Below are positions 5,802 through 8,526 of a stretch of DNA of 8,526 nucleotides, in pieces. The translations under genes and the position numbers were made by a program. Source of the stretch: JAJRWS01 sp039831705 (GTDB taxonomy: Bacteria; Planctomycetota; Planctomycetia; Pirellulales; Lacipirellulaceae). Each line of letters opens with the position of its first letter. Positions within the stretch are counted from its first letter, which is position 1. The stretch is taken from the NCBI GenBank assembly GCA_039831705.1, contig JBDOMT010000384.1:1-8526 (forward strand), written 5' to 3'. Below the pieces are notes generated by a model, which was given only the letters and a program-made list of their open reading frames with translations, did not search any database and was not told the origin of the DNA.

Positions 5802-8018
5802 ATGAAACACTTCTTAGCATGGTTGATATACCTGGTTTCTTCGACGGCGTGCGCGCAAGAAGACTCCACTCTCGGATTACGTCTTCAAGCATTGAAGCCG
5901 GTGGCTGTTGCCACACTAAAAAACTGGACCATTCACCAACGTGATGGGGCCAACCGAGAGGTGCCTCCCTACCTGTCATCTCTGGCCCAAGGGGAGTCAG
6001 GCACCGGGGTCATCTCCTCCCCAACATTTACCCTTACCAGTAAAACCATCCCCTTCACAATCCGAGGTCATGATGGCCAGGGGGGGGGGCAGCAAAAGAA
6101 CTTCATCGCGCTGGTAGACAACAAAAAGGGAATCACTCTCCTCAGAACAATGGCCCCTGGCACCGACGCGCTACAGGAACAGCGCTGGGATGTTACCAAA
6201 TACCAAGGTAGCGAAGTTCGCATTGAAGTTCATGATGAGTTGGCGGAATCTGCATTCGCCTGGCTGGGAATCGGCCGAATCGACGCGGGCAGTGCGTTGC
6301 ATGTCGATTTCAGCAAAGGCATGCCGACAACCTGGCACGCCACCGTTAAGCAAGTCGACCTTCAGACCGCACTGATTGCCGGTGATGGTATCGTCAGCGG
6401 AATTCCGTTTCGGCCGCTGCAGTCGGCTTACAGTATGATTGCAGTCGATGGAGCCACGGAGATACCGTGTGGTTTCACTGCGAAACGACTTTTTCTGCTC
6501 GGTTGCACCATCTCTTCAGGCCAGCCACTGGAGATTGGAGGATGGGTTGAAATCATTTACGACCAAGGTCCCGCTGACCGCATCCCACTGACGATAGGTT
6601 ATACCCTAGACCGGCAATGCAAGTTACTGAGTCAATCGCCGGCTATTCACCTGCATCCATCGGGCGATCCATATCAATACTATTTTGTCATTCAACCCAA
6701 GCAGACGCAAATCACCACCATCAAGCTTGCTCTAAATACGGGAGCCATGCCGCGAATTACCGCAATCACCTGTGAGACCGATGCATCCAGTGATACACTC
6801 CTCCCCTTGCCCACGCCAAATATTCAGGCTGCGGAAAAATCTTGGATTGACGAGCATGCCATTACCGCCGACAGCATCAACCTCGTAGAAATAGAAGCAA
6901 AAATCCGCCAATCGCACAAGATCCGAGCGGTTACTTTCCGCCACAGCAAGCTGAGTAATCGAGCGTTTGAAGGAGCTTCCGTCTGTGACCTGAACAATGA
7001 CGGAGTCCCCGATCTCGTCTCGGGTGGTTTTTGGTACCAAGGGCCCGAATTTACCCGTAGCCACAAAATTCGTGATGTGAAGTTGGTAAGTGAGTACCTG
7101 GACGACTTCGCTGACTACCCGATGGATGTCAATGGCGATGGCTACACCGATCTTGTTACCGGCGCCTATTTTGGCAATCCGCTCCAGTGGCTTGAGAATC
7201 CCCAGGGGAAAACGGGCCCATGGCGCGTGCATGACATCAGCCAGGTCGGCCCCATCGAAACGATTCGCTGTTGGGATGTCGATGGAGATGGACATAGGGA
7301 GGTGGTCCCCAATGCGGGCGGCAATGTAATTTTCTTTCGTCTGGCAACCGATGGCAATGGCCAAGGGACAGGCAAGTTCACCAAGCATGTCGTGAAGATG
7401 GGCGGTTGCGGCCATGGTTTGGGTTTTGGCGATATCAACGGTGATGGCCGTGGAGATTTTGTCGTGCCGGGTGGCTGGATTGAGTCACCGGCAGACCCAC
7501 TCACCAGCGAATGGATTTGGCACCATGATGGCCTGCAATTAGGGGCGGTCAGTGTTCCGATTGGTGTGCACGATGTCAACGAAGATGGAAAAGCCGATCT
7601 GATTGTGGGCCAGGCGCACGGATATGGTCTCGACTGGTTTGAGCAGACGATAACAAAAAGTGGGCAGCGCGCATGGGTCCGGCACCCGATCGATCGATTC
7701 AGTTCCCAGTATCACGATATGCAGCTTGTCGACATCGACAACGACAAGCAGTTGGAGTTAGTCACTGGCAAGAGATACCGAGCACACAACGGCCACGATC
7801 CGGGCTCTGCCGATCCGGTTTTCATACGCTACTACGACATAGATAAGGGTCGATTCACAGCTCACACCATCGATTATGGCCATCCCCAACACGCGAGCGG
7901 TGTAGGTATCTACTTTTGGGTGGAGGATGTCAACCAGGATGGCTGGAAAGATATCCTCGCACCGGGCAAAGAAGGGCTCTATCTTTTCCAAAATCGATCT
8001 TTTCAGAACCTCAATTAG
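5802..8018 (+). CDS. Exported multidomain FG-GAP/VCBS propeller protein, possibly enzymatic
   Basis: A 738-residue exported protein. The signal peptide (hydrophobic 4-15) likely ends at ACA (16-18). Residues about 40-162 resemble a galactose-binding-like beta-sandwich (SSPTFTL, then FAWLGIGRIDAG). About 196-330 is a second beta-rich region (FLLGCTISSGQP, IIYDQGPADRIPLTIGY) that I cannot name. Residues about 380-735 hold seven FG-GAP/VCBS repeats with acidic loops beginning at Asp396, 442, 492, 544, 591, 644 and 709 (DLNNDG, DVNGDG, DVDGDG, DINGDG, DVNEDG, DIDNDK, DVNQDG), as expected for a calcium-binding seven-bladed propeller. The sixth loop lacks its glycine. Blades 4-6 carry His motifs: GCGHGLGFGD (His538), QAHGYG (His606), SQYHD (His638) and HNGHDPG (662-668). 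I recall such motifs from planctomycete proteins resembling the aldos-2-ulose dehydratase propeller; that is inference. A run of ten G (6080-6089) encodes part of the first domain. It is probably co-transcribed with the hydrolase. Confidence 0.9.
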   Translation: MKHFLAWLIYLVSSTACAQEDSTLGLRLQALKPVAVATLKNWTIHQRDGANREVPPYLSSLAQGESGTGVISSPTFTLTSKTIPFTIRGHDGQGGGQQKNFIALVDNKKGITLLRTMAPGTDALQEQRWDVTKYQGSEVRIEVHDELAESAFAWLGIGRIDAGSALHVDFSKGMPTTWHATVKQVDLQTALIAGDGIVSGIPFRPLQSAYSMIAVDGATEIPCGFTAKRLFLLGCTISSGQPLEIGGWVEIIYDQGPADRIPLTIGYTLDRQCKLLSQSPAIHLHPSGDPYQYYFVIQPKQTQITTIKLALNTGAMPRITAITCETDASSDTLLPLPTPNIQAAEKSWIDEHAITADSINLVEIEAKIRQSHKIRAVTFRHSKLSNRAFEGASVCDLNNDGVPDLVSGGFWYQGPEFTRSHKIRDVKLVSEYLDDFADYPMDVNGDGYTDLVTGAYFGNPLQWLENPQGKTGPWRVHDISQVGPIETIRCWDVDGDGHREVVPNAGGNVIFFRLATDGNGQGTGKFTKHVVKMGGCGHGLGFGDINGDGRGDFVVPGGWIESPADPLTSEWIWHHDGLQLGAVSVPIGVHDVNEDGKADLIVGQAHGYGLDWFEQTITKSGQRAWVRHPIDRFSSQYHDMQLVDIDNDKQLELVTGKRYRAHNGHDPGSADPVFIRYYDIDKGRFTAHTIDYGHPQHASGVGIYFWVEDVNQDGWKDILAPGKEGLYLFQNRSFQNLN

Positions 8019-8161
8019 GCGATCGACAGGCTTAGTTCAGGTTTTGCACTTTTCAGAAACCATTTCAAAGATAATCTCTGAAAAAAAGGAGCGTGTGAGA
8101 TATTTTAAACACCCCAATAGTAACTCAGGAGTCACAAAAACCCTCCGATTGCAACAATTAG

Positions 8162-8305
8162 ACCACGAAGGACACGAAGAGCACGAAGGAAAGAGAAGGA
8201 TAACCACTTTGCTATACACTGAGAAACAAGAAGCGTTTGACTACGCCAACAAGCCGTGAAATTTCTGTTTGTACCTGTCTTCGTGCTCTTCGTGTCCTTC
8301 GTGGT
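8162..8305. repeat. Perfect 27-bp inverted repeat built of 9-bp units
   Basis: Bases 8162-8188 are exactly complementary in reverse to 8279-8305, with 90 bp between. The left arm itself is three near-identical 9-bp units: CACGAAGGA (8164-8172), CACGAAGAG (8173-8181), CACGAAGGA (8182-8190). The matching flanks stop sharply at both ends. The spacer shows no ORF or motif I recognise. I recall CACGAAGGA-type repeats as common in intergenic DNA of planctomycetes and other phyla, but cannot verify copy number here. In RNA it would give a long stem after the propeller gene. Confidence 0.8.
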
Positions 8306-8438
8306 GATTATTCGCTGGTAGAGAGTTATTTGGAGGGATGTGTAACAAAATAAGCGTTGACCTAAATCACTACGTCCAATTTGCCCGCACGGAATAATGC
8401 AAAAGTCGAACTTAGGAACGACCGATAACTGAAGACCA

Positions 8439-8526
8439 CCGCCTGAAGGCGGAGGGTTCGCCGACAGTCGGCTAAAGCCCGACTTTCTGGTTGTGGCTTA
8501 TCTTACCGCAATCGCCACGAAGTGGC
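8439..8526. repeat. Cluster of short palindromes (REP-like)
   Basis: Three GC-rich hairpins lie within 88 bp: CCGCCTGAAGGCGG (8439-8452), GCCGACAGTCGGC (8460-8472) and GCCACGAAGTGGC (8514-8526). GTCGG at 8467-8471 can pair instead with CCGAC at 8479-8483, so the second hairpin has a competing form. The last palindrome ends exactly at the window edge and the cluster may continue. The density suggests a repetitive extragenic palindromic element; whether it recurs in the genome cannot be seen. Confidence 0.55.

Larger units (their letters stand above)
8019..8526. other. Gene-free, repeat-bearing right end of the window
   Basis: About 500 bp with no credible coding region on either strand; the open frames here are short and consist partly of the repeat arms. 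It contains a 27-bp inverted repeat and a group of short palindromes, listed separately. An AT-rich 8-bp dyad (TTTTCAGA 8050-8057, TCTGAAAA 8077-8084) follows the propeller gene but has no T-run after it on the + strand, so no terminator is called. Confidence 0.6.

Noticed and set aside
5802..5860. Lipoprotein signal in the propeller protein (cysteine at residue 17)
   Set aside because: The residues before the cysteine (STA) do not match a lipobox, while ACA followed by Gln fits ordinary signal-peptide cleavage.
6732..7415. Minus-strand open frame of 227 codons
   Set aside because: It lies wholly inside the propeller gene, antisense to the Asp-rich repeats, whose codon pattern keeps the opposite strand free of stops. 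It has no family motif and no ribosome binding site.
8050..8084. Terminator hairpin after the propeller gene
   Set aside because: The 8-bp AT-rich stem is followed by an A-run, not a T-run, on the transcribed sense.
7927..8259. Plus-strand open frame of 110 codons running into the right intergenic region
   Set aside because: It starts inside the propeller gene in another frame and its distal part is a translation of the 9-bp repeat units, so it has no independent support.
8162..8305. Possible CRISPR array
   Set aside because: There are only two repeat copies, in inverted orientation, with one 90-bp spacer and no cas gene nearby.

Overview
The window looks like a piece of a Planctomycetota chromosome, probably Pirellulales-like. 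This is inferred from gene content: a DUF1080 protein next to a Tat-exported Gfo/Idh/MocA oxidoreductase, a second exported Gfo/Idh-type protein, a large exported FG-GAP/VCBS propeller protein, and mostly weak ribosome binding sites. There is no rRNA, tRNA, CRISPR array, transposase or phage gene. No taxonomic search was possible.

Layout. (1) 2-586 (+): the 3' part of a family 4 type uracil-DNA glycosylase with its four iron-sulfur cysteines, closed by a strong terminator hairpin (599-645). (2) 633-1628 (-): a Sec-exported Gfo/Idh/MocA-like protein, convergent with the glycosylase. (3) 1629-1951: a divergent intergenic region holding one doubtful small ORF. (4) 1952-2713 and 2751-4130 (+): a probable operon of a DUF1080 (3-keto-disaccharide hydrolase family) protein and a Tat-exported Gfo/Idh/MocA oxidoreductase. 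(5) 4230-4622 (-): a gamma-glutamylcyclotransferase/AIG2-like protein. (6) 4623-4882: a divergent intergenic region with a long imperfect hairpin (4687-4740). (7) 4883-5791 and 5802-8018 (+): a tightly spaced pair, an exported epoxide-hydrolase-like alpha/beta hydrolase and a 738-residue exported seven-repeat propeller protein. (8) 8019-8526: no gene, but a perfect 27-bp inverted repeat and a cluster of short palindromes.

How the genes may work together. Five of the seven proteins carry export signals, so most of the window encodes cell-envelope chemistry. The DUF1080/Gfo-Idh pair fits an oxidative route of glycoside cleavage: a sugar hydroxyl is oxidised to a ketone, the keto-glycoside bond is broken by elimination, and the product is reduced again. 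The propeller protein has conserved His-containing motifs that I recall from planctomycete homologues resembling the propeller of aldos-2-ulose dehydratase, an enzyme that also acts on keto-sugars. The window may therefore hold two pieces of a periplasmic keto-sugar pathway, but this is inference. The most unusual sequence signals are the in-frame run of ten G in the propeller gene, the altered glycine motif in the Sec-exported Gfo/Idh protein, and the inverted repeats at the right end.
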